Made by a program: the position numbers and the translations under genes | Source: Acholoe squamosa | Lineage: Eukaryota > Annelida > Polychaeta > Phyllodocida > Polynoidae | Direction of reading: 5' to 3' | NCBI GenBank assembly: GCA_949317995.1 | Contig: OX439038.1 | Location: 4,420,001 to 4,484,000, forward strand | Length of the DNA: 64,000 nt | Notes under the pieces: model-generated | The model's database searches: none | Seen by the model: only the letters and a program-made list of their open reading frames with translations | What the model was told of the DNA's origin: nothing | In this document: one piece after another, positions 36,613 to 47,422 of the stretch | Layout: each line of letters starts with the position of its first letter | Position numbering within the stretch: the first letter of the stretch is position 1

Positions 36613-36624
36613 GTTGTATATATA
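36613..36624 (+). promoter_or_regulatory. TATA-like box before the 244-aa ORF
   Basis: GTATATATATATGCC starts about 50 bases before the ATG at 36664. An out-of-frame ATG at 36644 precedes it, which would reduce initiation at 36664 if included in the transcript. Confidence 0.35.
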
Positions 36625-36663
36625 TATGCCTTGACTTAAAGAAGATGGAAAAGGATCAGGAAA

Positions 36664-37398
36664 ATGGAGAAGGCTGGTTCTATGCAGGATGTCTTGGTTA
36701 TCTTTGCTAGAATTTTGAGATATAATCTACCTGTGTTCAAGGTGAGTGAAGTTTCTATTAAGCACAAGAAAAAGCGAAATTCTTACTGGATATGTGACTG
36801 TCTGGACGGTAAACGTAGAAAATGTGGTCGACAGTCTGTGACTGATTTTTTCACAGAACAGGGACATATCAGAATGTGTCCATACCATGATTCTCTACGA
36901 CGAGTGACACATAGCTTATATAAGGCAGCTGATGATCAAGCATATATTTTCAGGCAAGAACCTTCAAAGAAATCTTTTTACATAGGAATTGAATGTGCTT
37001 TAAGAATACTTCAAAGTATCATGCTCTTTAATTGTCAAATGGATACAGGGCATAGTTTCTACCTCGCTAGACTAATATCAAAAATCATCAAAAGGAATGA
37101 AATGATTTCCTGTATCAAATCTGATGACTTTCAAACAATACAATCTAAGAAAAGGAGATTCTCAAGAGAGGATTTCATTTATGTCTTGGCTCAAATGTTC
37201 TTTGAGGGTACATATTTTTCTCACAGAGAAAAATCTCTAGAAAGAACCTTTTATGTAAGAGATGTAGACTTAACTATGACAGTCATCAAAAACATCGAGG
37301 AGTGCGGACTGTCACATGTCTATAAGGAATTTTCCTTTTACGAAGCAATGAGAAACTCACTCCAGAACCAGTGCCTTCTTGATTTTCAATTAAGTTAA
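36664..37398 (+). CDS. Unrecognised 244-aa protein with a Cys/His cluster
   Basis: Starts MEKAGSMQDVLVIFARILR. I recognise no family. Residues about 40-80 hold ICDCLDGKRRKCGRQ and HIRMCPYHDSLRRV, a possible zinc site (C-x-C...C...C-x-x-H). The rest is rich in Lys/Arg/Phe/Ile with helical stretches (YIGIECALRILQSIMLF, YLARLISKIIKR) and the basic patch SKKRRFSRED. AATAAA lies at 37431-37436, 33 bases after the stop, supporting a short mRNA. No introns are needed. Composition resembles the viral minus-strand genes, so it may be an accessory gene of the element on the opposite strand. Confidence 0.55.
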   Translation: MEKAGSMQDVLVIFARILRYNLPVFKVSEVSIKHKKKRNSYWICDCLDGKRRKCGRQSVTDFFTEQGHIRMCPYHDSLRRVTHSLYKAADDQAYIFRQEPSKKSFYIGIECALRILQSIMLFNCQMDTGHSFYLARLISKIIKRNEMISCIKSDDFQTIQSKKRRFSREDFIYVLAQMFFEGTYFSHREKSLERTFYVRDVDLTMTVIKNIEECGLSHVYKEFSFYEAMRNSLQNQCLLDFQLS

Positions 37399-37430
37399 TA
37401 TCTAAAATTACGCATTTGTCTATATCTAGA

Positions 37431-37436
37431 AATAAA
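37431..37436 (+). terminator. Polyadenylation signal of the 244-aa ORF
   Basis: AATAAA 33 bases downstream of the stop codon. Confidence 0.45.
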
Positions 37437-37966
37437 GCACATGTAGATATGTGTATATGTGTACATAAAGCTAAGACAGCGCAAAGCATCCCTTTCTCTT
37501 GATATATTATCTGGCGAAAGGATGCTTGCTTCTTAGTGACTGCAGGTTACAATTGCTATTAAGATCATAACTTAAAGCAATAAAACCAAAGAAAAAAAAA
37601 GCTCAACAAGATATCTTCATTTCATTGGACGTAGGTTAAATGAAATGAAATAAAACACAAAACAAGCTTCATATGCAGCCATGTATACCTCATATATCTG
37701 CATGACATAGAAATATAGACAAGTCATGGATTCTGTTCATAAAAAAATCTTTTTTAGGCTCTATATGTCAAAATTATGTCGGCTTATAGCAGGCAAGACC
37801 TTCACGTGGTAGCCGATGGATGTATATTTACATGCTGTAAATATGCAACAAACAATGCCTGCCTTCATTTAATTAAAATTTTCTTCATAAATAAAGAAGC
37901 TAGCAACCTTTCTCCAATACAACTCAAATTTAACCCTGCATTTCTCCAAGTACATCAGATAAGGTC

Positions 37967-38778
37967 AGTTTCAATTGATATAGCTATTCATATGATCTCT
38001 GCCCTTTCTATGATGATTCCTTCACCTTAGCCCATTCTATGTTGCTTCATTTCATCTATGCCCTCGCTATGATCCTTAACAGTCTAAGCTCATATTTAAA
38101 AAAGATAGGCGAGCTGCTCCTTGTCAAGTAAGTATCCTGTGACTATCCTGTGAAACGTACTTGTGCTGACATCTAAAGGACTTGTCAGTCACTTTCCATC
38201 CAATCCTGTATTACGTGCTTGCCCTGCCATCTGGAGCACTCATCAGTAACTATCAATAAACAGCTCACATACTAAGTCCTTAAGGCAAACATAGAGATTA
38301 TTATTTATAATCAACCTCCTTTTTAAATAATATTATAGAATATTAGGTGTTCTTAAAATAATTTAAATTTAATTAAGTTTCAATTGATATAGCTATAAAT
38401 ATGATCTCTGCCCTTTCTATGATGATTCCTTCACCTTAGCCCATTCTATGTTTCTTCATTTTATCTGTGCCCTCGCTATGATGCTTAACAGTCTGAGCTC
38501 ATATTTAAATAAGATATGCGAGCTGCTCCTTGTCAAGTAGGTATCCTGTGACTATCCTGTGGAACGTGCTTGTCCTGACATCTGAAGGACTTGTCAGTCA
38601 CTATCCATCCAATCCTGTATAACGTGCTGGTCCTGCCATCTGGAGGACTCGTCAGTAACTATCAAAAACCAGCTCACATACTAAGTCCTTAAGGCAAAAA
38701 TAGAGATTATTATTTATAATCAACCTCCTTTTTAAATAATCTAAATTTTTCAGAATATTAGGTCTTCTTAAAATAATT
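37967..38778. repeat. Tandem duplication of a ~0.4-kb noncoding unit
   Basis: Copy 1 about 37967-38367 and copy 2 about 38377-38778, offset about 410 bases and diverged by scattered substitutions (for example TTTCAATTGATATAGCTAT starts both). Each holds CTGCTCCTTGTCAAGTA and CCTGACATCT/CCTGCCATCTGGAG pieces. There is no open frame of note. Confidence 0.75.
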
Positions 38779-38797
38779 ATTTTAAGAAGACCTAATA
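38756..38797. repeat. Perfect 42-bp palindrome
   Basis: Two exactly complementary 21-bp arms (first arm TATTAGGTCTTCTTAAAATAA minus its last base, plus A) meet with no spacer. It sits at the end of the 0.4-kb duplication and 16 bases before the 28-bp minisatellite, so it marks a junction. Confidence 0.9.
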
Positions 38798-38812
38798 ATA
38801 TACTACTCTGAT

Positions 38813-39362
38813 GATGGCTGAATGCAGCCATAGCCGTCATGATGGCTGAATGCAGTCATGGCCGTCATGATGGCTGAATGCAGCCATAGCCGTCATGATG
38901 GCTGAATGCAGCCATGGCCGTCATGATGCATGAATGCAGCCATGGCTGTCATGATGCCTGAATGCAGCCATGGCCATCATGATACATGAATGCAGCCATG
39001 GCCCTCATAATACCTGAATGCAGCCATTGGCCGTCATGATGGCTGATGCAGCCATGGCCATCATGATGGCTGAATGCAGCCATGGCCGTCATGATGGCTG
39101 AATGCAGCCATGGCTGTCATGATGGCTGAATGCAGCCATGGCCATCATGATGGCTGAATGCAGCCATGGCCGTCATGATGGCTAAATGCAGCCATGGCCG
39201 TCATGATGCATGAATGCAGTCATGGCCCTCATGATGGCTGAATGCAGCCATGGCCGTCATGATGCATGAATGCAGCCATGGCTGTCATGATACATGAATG
39301 CAGCCATCGGCCATCATGATGCATGAATGCAGCCATCGGCTGTCATGATGCATGAATGCAGT
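38813..39362. repeat. 28-bp minisatellite, ~20 units
   Basis: Unit core GGCTGAATGCAGCCATGGCC then GTCATGAT, exact 28-bp spacing in the first units, later with GATGCATGAATGCAG variants. Each unit contains the inverted pair GGCT/AGCC around GAATGC. Confidence 0.9.
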
Positions 39363-39639
39363 GCTGGTGACCAACTTCCCAGTGCTGCATTCATGCATCA
39401 TGCCCACTCTATGTAATTGATGCACTTTAGTGACCCTTGAAGGATCCAGGACTTGTGATATGTCTCAAAATGTACTTTGTCAATGATTACACATGCACAA
39501 GGGTATGACCATACAAGTTATAAATACTGAATTAGTGAATTCCCCACCCGTGAATCAACTCTTAATCCATTTACTATTTCAAAACAATTGACTTTTTTTA
39601 CGTATGTTTGAATCAAAAGTGAAAACATTTCTTCTTTCC
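39363..39639. repeat. Duplicated 0.27-kb segment, copy 1
   Basis: Nearly identical to 44453-44722 (starts TGGTGACCAACTTCCCAGTG). In both places it is preceded by GATGCATGAATGCAG minisatellite units, so array and flank were copied together. It opens with a hairpin whose arms pair GATGCATGAATGCAGTGCTGG with the following CCAGTGCTGCATTCATGCATC (one mismatch). Confidence 0.85.
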
Positions 39640-41212
39640 CAGGTAAGTGCAACGAAAAGAATGTATAATATAAGGTGTCAAATGTACTTTACCCATGTAT
39701 TTTAGAAGTGAGTTGTATTAATTTATATTTGGGTCAGCATCGTGCATAAATATATATTTCTATTACGGAAGACGTGGAGGGCCACACCTTAAAAAAATTC
39801 AACTTGAACTTTTTTATCTCCAATATGGAAACAACATAAAATGGAACATAATACACTACTGTCAAACCTGAAATTTCAGTTGTCAACTGCAAAGTAGAAA
39901 AAAAATCTGCTGTCAATATGATATTTTCCCATGTCAACTGTCAAGTTGACAGTTGACGGCAGATTTTTCCCTAACTTGACAGTTGACAGTGGAAAATTCA
40001 TGTTTTCTTATCTGGTGTCAACATAATATTTTTGCTGTCAACTGTCAACTTGAAACCCTCAGGGCACCTGAGGCATAAACCCTCAGGGCACCTGAGGCGT
40101 AAACCCACAGGAAAGCAGCAAAGCATAGTGGGCATTAACTATGTTTTACTTCCACTATGCCTCACTCCTTAGTAGCCAGAAACTAGAAATACTACTCACT
40201 CTTCAAGCATATGTTGCATTTTTCTTGTCTGAAACATTTGCTTGAAGAGTGTCAAGTTCAGGGTAATTTCAGTGGTCACAAGTGCCATCATATATTGCTA
40301 GGTAAGAGTGTAAGGGGCAGCTGCCCTTAGATAAACATGTTTAAAACAAATAACATTGTAGATATTCAGTCTATAACTCAGTACTCCAATGCAAGTTAAG
40401 TATGGGTCTATATTCAGACTGAATAGCCTAATTCAGGGGCTATTCACGGTACCAGACCTTCTGTTATATAGGCGTAATAGGGTAGGCTGTCCCATGCAGT
40501 CAGTGCTGAACACATGAAGACCCGGCCTGCTCATAGAGACAGTAGCTCCTATATTATACTATACTAGTACATGCATACAGATTACAATGTGCCCCCACGT
40601 TTATAAAGGTGTTAAAGGTTGTGCGCCAATTCCTTACATATATATCTAGAGTTAAGTCATCCCATAGGATTACCACTGAAACACTGATTAAAGTACATGT
40701 ACTCACATGTATGATCAATATTTTTCTCTGAATACACAGATTTACAAAGTTATTAGAACTACATCCCTTTGCCTCTGAACAGTATTAGTAATATATCAAA
40801 AAGTTATGCAGTGAACCTTAATGTGCGGAGATTTTCAATATGACCTGACATTTAGCAGTATTAAATCAGTTGGTCTGACGTTGTAGTTGCCACTACATGT
40901 GATGCGCCACTACATGTAATACTGGTGGGTGGCAGGCGGTACATATTCCTTCTACAGTATACTTTGAACCTATTACAAGGACGATCAATCACATCAATTA
41001 AATCTAGAGGAGCAAAATATACTTAGGACAAATTATCCTGGAGCGACCTGCCATGAATACCCCTCTGACAACAGAATATTAGACATACTAGAATCTGTTG
41101 ATAGAATTGATTTGAAAGGAGAGTTCATGAGAGAATTCTATATATGAAGAACCTAGAGACCCTTGCTTATTGAGTCTGATGTAAAAGGAATTTGAGGAAT
41201 ATACAGTCCCTT
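39640..41212. other. Gene-free stretch with inverted TGTCAACTG motifs
   Basis: Around 39870-40045 are repeated GTCAACTG/CAGTTGAC motifs, including an 11-bp-arm hairpin at 39933-39957. Around 40050-40105 is a short tandem of AAACCCTCAGGGCACCTGAGG. No gene seen. Confidence 0.5.
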
Positions 41213-41620
41213 GACTATTGTCTCCAAGGATCAAGTGTCAATGTTTTATAATGAATGTATACAGCCCTTGATTCTTGACTCCAAGAATCAAGTGTAATTA
41301 GTACTGTAATTGGAATACAAGAAATCTACAGCCCCTTGATTCTTGTCTCCAAGGATCAAGTGTGATCGGAATTTGAGGAATGTTCAGCCCTTGATTCTTG
41401 TCTCCAAGGATCAAGTATAATTGAAATATAAGGAATGTACAGCTCCTTGATTCTTGTCTCCAAGGATCGAGTGTAATTGAAATATAAGAAATGTTCAGCC
41501 CTTCTAATTCTGTCTCCAAGGATCAAGTATAATTGAAATATAAGGAATGTACAGCTCCTTGATTCTTGTCTCCAAGGATCGAGTGTAATTGAAATGTGAG
41601 GAATATTACAGCCCTTCATT
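41213..41620. repeat. ~59-bp tandem repeat, about seven units
   Basis: Units share TTGATTCTTGTCTCCAAGGA followed by TCAAGTGTAATTGAAATATAAG, with decay at both ends. Open frames crossing it are by-products of the repeat. Confidence 0.8.
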
Positions 41621-41748
41621 CAGACATGAAGTCTAGCATAGATCTAGTTGTCTGTAGACTGTGGGGTAGCAGTATAAAACAAAATGTGTGATGTAATCAT
41701 ATTTCTGAATGCCATTATGCTCTAATGCCTGTAGAGAACATCGGGCCA

Positions 41749-41819
41749 GGGGAAGTAGCTCAGAGGTAGAGCTTCCGCTCTGAAGTATGAGGGTCCCGGT
41801 TTGGAGTCCAAGTTTCTCC
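41749..41819 (+). other. tRNA-like sequence, probable tRNA pseudogene or SINE head
   Basis: 71 nt. The acceptor stem pairs GGGGAAG with TTTCTCC (including G-T pairs); the D-arm GCTC-AGAGGTA-GAGC is perfect. The anticodon stem pairs only at two positions and the B box GGTTTGGAGTCC is degenerate. The triplet in anticodon position would be TGA, but the poor stem argues against function. Confidence 0.45.
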
Positions 41820-41859
41820 AAAGATGTTTTCCACCGACCTCTACGATTGATCATATTGT

Positions 41860-43839
41860 GTGTTTTACATGACGCTTACATTTAAACATTGATAGAATAT
41901 GACTGCACTGATTAGCCATTAGGATTCTTTGAATAGTGCCCTTCTGCCACTTTAACAAGATACTGAAACACAATGTGTATAAGTAGTCATTGTAAAAAAT
42001 TACTTGGAATAGAGATAAAGAATTAATTTTTGAGATAATCATGTCCATGCCAAAGTAGACAATTGCAGTGGTTCTTTAAATAATGATGTCAGGAAAATAG
42101 GATATGAAGGCCACACTGATTCTAAAAGCTGTGGTTTATCTCCATTGTCTGGACAAATCTGTGCCATTTAAACATTTTTCAATCAATTATACTGAAAAAA
42201 ATAGGTCCCAAGATTTAAGATTTGAGAACTCCTTTTCTGTTAGGATGCTAATATTCCCAAAATACTGGTACTTTGTAATCTAACCCTGCATACATTTATG
42301 ATTTATGTTGTAGCAATAAAATCAATGATTGAAATGTACCTATTGCCTGTTGTTTTTCTTTGAAATATTTAGATCACATCCATCATGAGGTTCACATTAC
42401 AACTGCAGGGACTAATATGGCAATGGGTTAGCCACTTTCTTGTAGGGCTCATTATGATATAGGCCTACAATTTTTTTTAAACAAAATCACATGTCTACCA
42501 TGGAAGCTGTGCATCACAATAATGAATGCCTTTTCCTATCGAAATATCAATTTTGCAAGTTGTAAATATGTTAAACTTTAAGTATGTGAATCTTCATACA
42601 TCTAGTATATGATGAACTCCATTACAAACAGAACAACCCTAATATACTGAGAAACACAACTTTGGCTACAAGGGAAGTACTATGTATGAGGAGAAACACA
42701 ACTGCCACTACTCCATACCAAATGCATCTACCCAATGCGACAATCAGCACTGCCCCCAAGTGGTGAAAGTGGCTAGAATGAGTACTCCCAGACTGTACTA
42801 TTGATACATTTGGGCGCCAGAGACTGCTATTTCCCACGATTTGGTAATGCAATCCTGTCAATATTTCCCCCCCTGGTGAGTATGAATGGAACTATTGTTG
42901 GACTCTGTGCTGCCACCTACAGGAGCAGGGGTATGTCCGTGCAGTCAACTGTCGGTTGCAGAACACCAATTGGCGGGAGGTGGCAGCAGGAGACACTTTG
43001 TAGCTCCGCACTAAAGGGTGTTGTACAATGATTATTGGTCTAAAATCTGACAGTGGGTAGGCAAACCAGGCATCAAATTAATCCTTAGGATGTATATTAA
43101 TCGATTTGAGTGTTATTTAGGCTGATATTTGAGGGTAAGTTGAGGGGGGTGCACTCTTTTCAATTACAGAATTTATTGTAATCATTCACTGCAAAACCCC
43201 CAAATTTGGGTATGTCCGCACTCTACGGCCGATAGCAGAAAAGTTAATTACATTGTACCACATCTCATGGCCCTAAATTAATGGGAAAAATGTGTGCCTA
43301 CATGAAAATAACAGTGGCTAAGCCCAGAAATTCGCACAAATATTTTATTTTCGCCCATATGCTATATAAGCCAACAGTGAGAAAATAATTAGTGTCCTGC
43401 AGCCTGTCTGTGATTGTTGTGTTTAGGTCAACAATAAAACCAGGTCTCCACTTGTGACACAGCGGCATCATTTTACTTAAGGAAGTGACATTCTTTTTTT
43501 AGAAAACAGAGAGGGCAAGGGAAAGATAATTTCACCTGCTTTCAGTGAAAAAAAAAAATGTGTCACCAAAGGTTAAAAGGGTGTGTTCGCATGCTACCTT
43601 CATCCCCTCATGCAAAACAAATTTGACCGTCAGGATCGATGGCAAAATCTTTTTCATGCAAACCCACTGCCCCCCCCCCTGAGTTGTTAAAAAATGATCA
43701 CCCCCTAATAGGTTTGGGAAGCAGTTAAATATGTGTAAATGAAGCTAAAGATGTTCTATTCTGTATTTCTTGTTGTTGCTTTATCTATCATTAATAGGCT
43801 TCCCTAGCCTACTTAAAAGGGTCTATTTCTTCTCTTTCC
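41860..43839. other. Gene-free stretch
   Basis: No supported gene. A C-run (GCCCCCCCCCCTGAG near 43670) followed by TTGTTAAAAAATGATCACCC resembles 63900-63935, suggesting a dispersed low-copy repeat. Confidence 0.4.
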
Positions 43840-43990
43840 TTTCCACTCGGATGTGTTTGGTGCACATATGCGCGGGCACTGACACATTCCTCTGTGAAAT
43901 TGTGTTATGTCGTTCTCGCCATGAATATGACCTTAGCTGTCGAAATGGCATTAAACAGCTATTACTCACTCACTCACTCATCTATCATTA
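43840..43990 (+). mobile_element. Non-LTR element (LINE/SINE) 3' tail fragment
   Basis: ATGACCTTAGCTGTCGAAAT then GGCATTAAACAGCTATTACTC ending in (ACTC)n. A unique stretch ending in a short tandem repeat is typical of CR1-like or SINE 3' ends. Confidence 0.4.
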
Positions 43991-44329
43991 ATATTTTTGT
44001 AGTTCTTGTTGAGAAACCTTCAAAAACTGAGAGATTGGAAGTATTTAGGTAATTGTCAACAATGCAGTTTTCTTCAACTGGTTTTATTGTAAAGGTTTAA
44101 TCGTACAGCCAATATAGAATTAAATTCAGCAGAATTAAACACAAATCTTAGGGTCAGGGAAGGATTCTTCAAGTTTACTTTATTACACATCATTACATAT
44201 ATAAGCAATTCCTGAACAAATCAGTCATTTTCTCCCTGTACATGATGCTTTTCATACACTTTTAATGCTTTTTTTAATATTTTGATAGGAATGTACCATT
44301 GATAAGCATACCTCATAATCGAATGCATC

Positions 44330-44722
44330 TGTGACCATTGGCCGTCATGATGCACGAATGCAGCCATCGGCTGTCATGATGCATGAATGCAGCCATTGCC
44401 GTCATGATGCATGAATGCAGCCATCAGCTGTCATGATGCATGAATGCAGTGCTGGTGACCAACTTCCCAGTGATGCATTCATGCATCATGCCCACTCTAT
44501 GTAATTGATGCACTTTAGTGACCCTTGAAGGATCCAGGACTTGTGATATGTCTCAAAATGTACTTTGTCAATGATTACACATGCACAAGGGTATGACCAT
44601 ACAAGTTATAAATACTGAATTAGTGAATTCTCCACCCGTGAATCAACTCTTAATCCATTTACTATTTCAAAACAATTCACTTTTTTATGTACATTTGAAT
44701 CAAAAATGAAAACATTTCTTCG
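44330..44722. repeat. Duplicated segment copy 2 with minisatellite remnant
   Basis: 44330-44452 holds four units of the GATGCATGAATGCAGCCAT array; 44453-44722 repeats 39363-39639 almost exactly. Diverges after AAAACATTTCTTC in both. Confidence 0.85.
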
Positions 44723-44755
44723 TCCTATAATCCTTAGCACCATTTTACATACATG

Positions 44756-44759
<4 letters not shown>

Positions 44760-44809
<50 letters not shown>

Positions 44810-44828
44810 TATATATATATATATATAT
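44760..44828. repeat. (AT)n microsatellite
   Basis: About 69 bases of nearly pure TA repeat. Confidence 0.95.
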
Positions 44829-46247
44829 ACATTTAGCTCCGGCTCCTTACAAAATAAGTTCTTAGTCATTTCTGATTTGAAAGCAACAGAAACAGTACTT
44901 CCGTGACGTCATTTAGGCCCCTACCTAACTTTGAACAAAGGTGCACCTTATGGGTCCGGCATGAGCTCGCCGTATCAGGATGCGCTATTACCCCATGAGG
45001 TACGATGTTCAGACTATGCCAGGTCAAGGCTGTAACTATTTTTTGTGAAAGAACACAATGTTAGGCAACATATGTTCCCTTACACTGAGCTTCATGTAGC
45101 ATAATTTCACTATAATTTCATCTGCCATTACGGCTATCCAAAATATGCAGTCGACATTCTTACAAACCGTAATCCCTCTAAACTGATCGCATCACAATCG
45201 TAGAATCAAATTATTATTCAGAGGACCCACCACGATTAGTAACCATTCAATTTCACATAAAGCAAAACAGTAGCAACCAGTCGCCTTTATATTGAACACC
45301 ATTTTAGAGACCTTACACTATAAAGATAAACCGCATAAAAGTAAAATCAACATGAGGGCATTACCTCTTCTTTCCTCTTAGGCACTTTTCATCATTACCC
45401 AATGCCCCCACATGTAAGTGCCTTAGTAGACCAATCATAAATAAAACACTTTATGCCATCTAACACATAAGCTGCAATCTATCCCTGATTCCTTTACCTC
45501 TGTTCAATTATAATGTTGACAAAAATCTATTGTTCTTATAATTATATTGCCATGGCAACAAACCTCCCTGACAAAACATGAAAACCACCAACGTGAGAGT
45601 CAATATGTCTGTGTATATCCAGGTAAATACAGGCTTGTGATTGTGTTGGATGGTGAACATTGCATTTAGATTCTCTTGGACTTTCAACCTGGTACTGCCA
45701 AACATTGTTGTGGATGCTACACCACTGAGCTAGGAACCCACACCTGCCATTCACACTGTCCACCTACTCCCCCGCTCCTGTGGATTGGCCAGAGCTGTCC
45801 CTACATAATTCATAATGAAAATGGTTACCATGGCAATAAGAAAACATTGCATTCTTACAACATGGCATGGTCAAATATAATGTTAGATATATGAAGGATC
45901 ACCATAGCAACTTTCTCGCTTCTATCACATTTTGCACAATTATTTTAGAAACACACACTGCCTGACTATTGAAGCTGGTTATCATAGATATCTACATGAG
46001 AGTAGTGCTATTTAAGTTACCCACATCAGAGTTACCCATATCAAATTTACCTATATCAAAGTTACTGATATTACACTTTATATCATAATACATACTAAAT
46101 AATATACAAGGAATGGCTTCTGTCTGAGAATATCACTTAGGGGCCATACACACTTTGCATTTTATACAGATATCCTCCGGAAGTTAAAGAAAAAAGAGAT
46201 AATAATTTCAGACTGACTCAGATATTCATAAACAAACTGATTGGAGG
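44829..46247. other. Gene-free stretch
   Basis: No supported gene or repeat apart from short AAGTTACC-type repetitions around 46015-46070. Confidence 0.35.
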
Positions 46248-46542
46248 TACCGTAATCTCCCGCGTATAAGGCGCACCCCGCGTATAAGGCGCACCTAGAG
46301 TTTTAGAATATGGTCAAAAAAATAAAAAATTCATAACTTCTCTTCTACTGAATGGATTCTCAAAAATCAAAAAGCTATGTGTTGCTTGGACCCCCAGGAC
46401 CCCACTGGACCCCATATGCAGCATATGTGGCCATATGGGAGTGTAACATATCAAAAGAAAGATCTTGGTGTCCCCCTTGTGGATCCAGATAGAACTAAAA
46501 CCCCGCGTATAAGACGCGCCTTATACGCGGGAGATTACGGTA
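46248..46542. mobile_element. MITE with TACCGTAATCTCCCGCG terminal inverted repeats
   Basis: 295 bp. The left end reads TACCGTAATCTCCCGCG then TATAAGGCGCACC (repeated once); the right end is its complement, CGCGGGAGATTACGGTA, preceded by AAGACGCGCCTTATA. Non-coding. Confidence 0.85.
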
Positions 46543-47251
46543 TAATGTATTCCACCTCTCCAACTCTCAAGACTTGGTTCCACTAAACTCAAATGTTTTT
46601 AAATTCCACACACAAGGTCCATCATATGAGCACTAAGATAAAAATGAAGCAATAGAGATGCTTAAAGGCTAGGGAGTGTAACAAGTATCTATTTTTTTTC
46701 TTCATCAGACTGGATTGGGTTGGATAATTGGTCCGACAATTGACAATTGTCTCTGACCGGTGCATTGGAACTGGTGGAAAACGTTATTTATAAAACATCC
46801 AATGTCCATCCATCCAAGTCTGGATTCAAGTAGAATGTTACAGATCTCTGTAAGGCTCAGTGACACTAAAAATCTATGTATTTTTTTTGGGGGGGGAAAT
46901 GACAGCATCAATACAAATATGGTCATCTAATTCCAATGTGTGATAACCATATAGCATATTTTATGGCAAGGTATATAGCATTCACATAAACATGTTATTT
47001 CACATCTGATAAATTGATTGAATATGATTCTTTACAATATATTGAACAGTAAAATAAATACAAATATTCATCCAAAATGACCCTACTGAGCACATTAGTT
47101 TTACCCTGGTAGGGGTTCTGGTTATAGCACTGGGCGATAATAGCATGATTTGTACACCTGGGACTTAATATCATACATGGTATAAAATATTTATGGTGAA
47201 TGTTATGTACAGTGAATTTCTAATTACAAAATACCATAAAATATATATGTT
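46543..47251. other. Downstream flank (possible 3' UTR) of the adenylate cyclase gene
   Basis: Gene-free. Part should be 3' UTR of the minus-strand gene ending at 47252, but I cannot fix the polyadenylation site. Confidence 0.35.
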
Positions 47252-47422
47252 CTATACATAGGCTGTGTCGGAGACCGTACTGATGAGACGTTCAAATGGC
47301 ACTAAGTTTTCCTCCACTAGGTAAAGTGCCATTGGCTCCTTTTTGCCCTTTACGGAGTTTTTATCGCGATACGAGCACTGGATTCCACTACTTTGGAGGA
47401 TCATTGCTGTCGCTTCTGGCAC
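47252..47422 (-). CDS. Adenylate cyclase terminal exon with stop
   Basis: Encodes [29 protein letters not shown] and a short C-terminal extension ending DTAYV, then TAG at 47252-47254. Confidence 0.9.
   Translation of the reverse strand: MPEATAMILQSSGIQCSYRDKNSVKGKKEPMALYLVEENLVPFERLISTVSDTAYV

Noticed and set aside
38813..39362. CRISPR-like array of ~28-bp repeats
   Set aside because: Units are contiguous with no unique spacers, and the sequence is animal DNA; it is a minisatellite.
41749..41819. Functional tRNA with TGA in the anticodon position
   Set aside because: The anticodon stem pairs at only two positions and the B box is degenerate, so a pseudogene is more likely.
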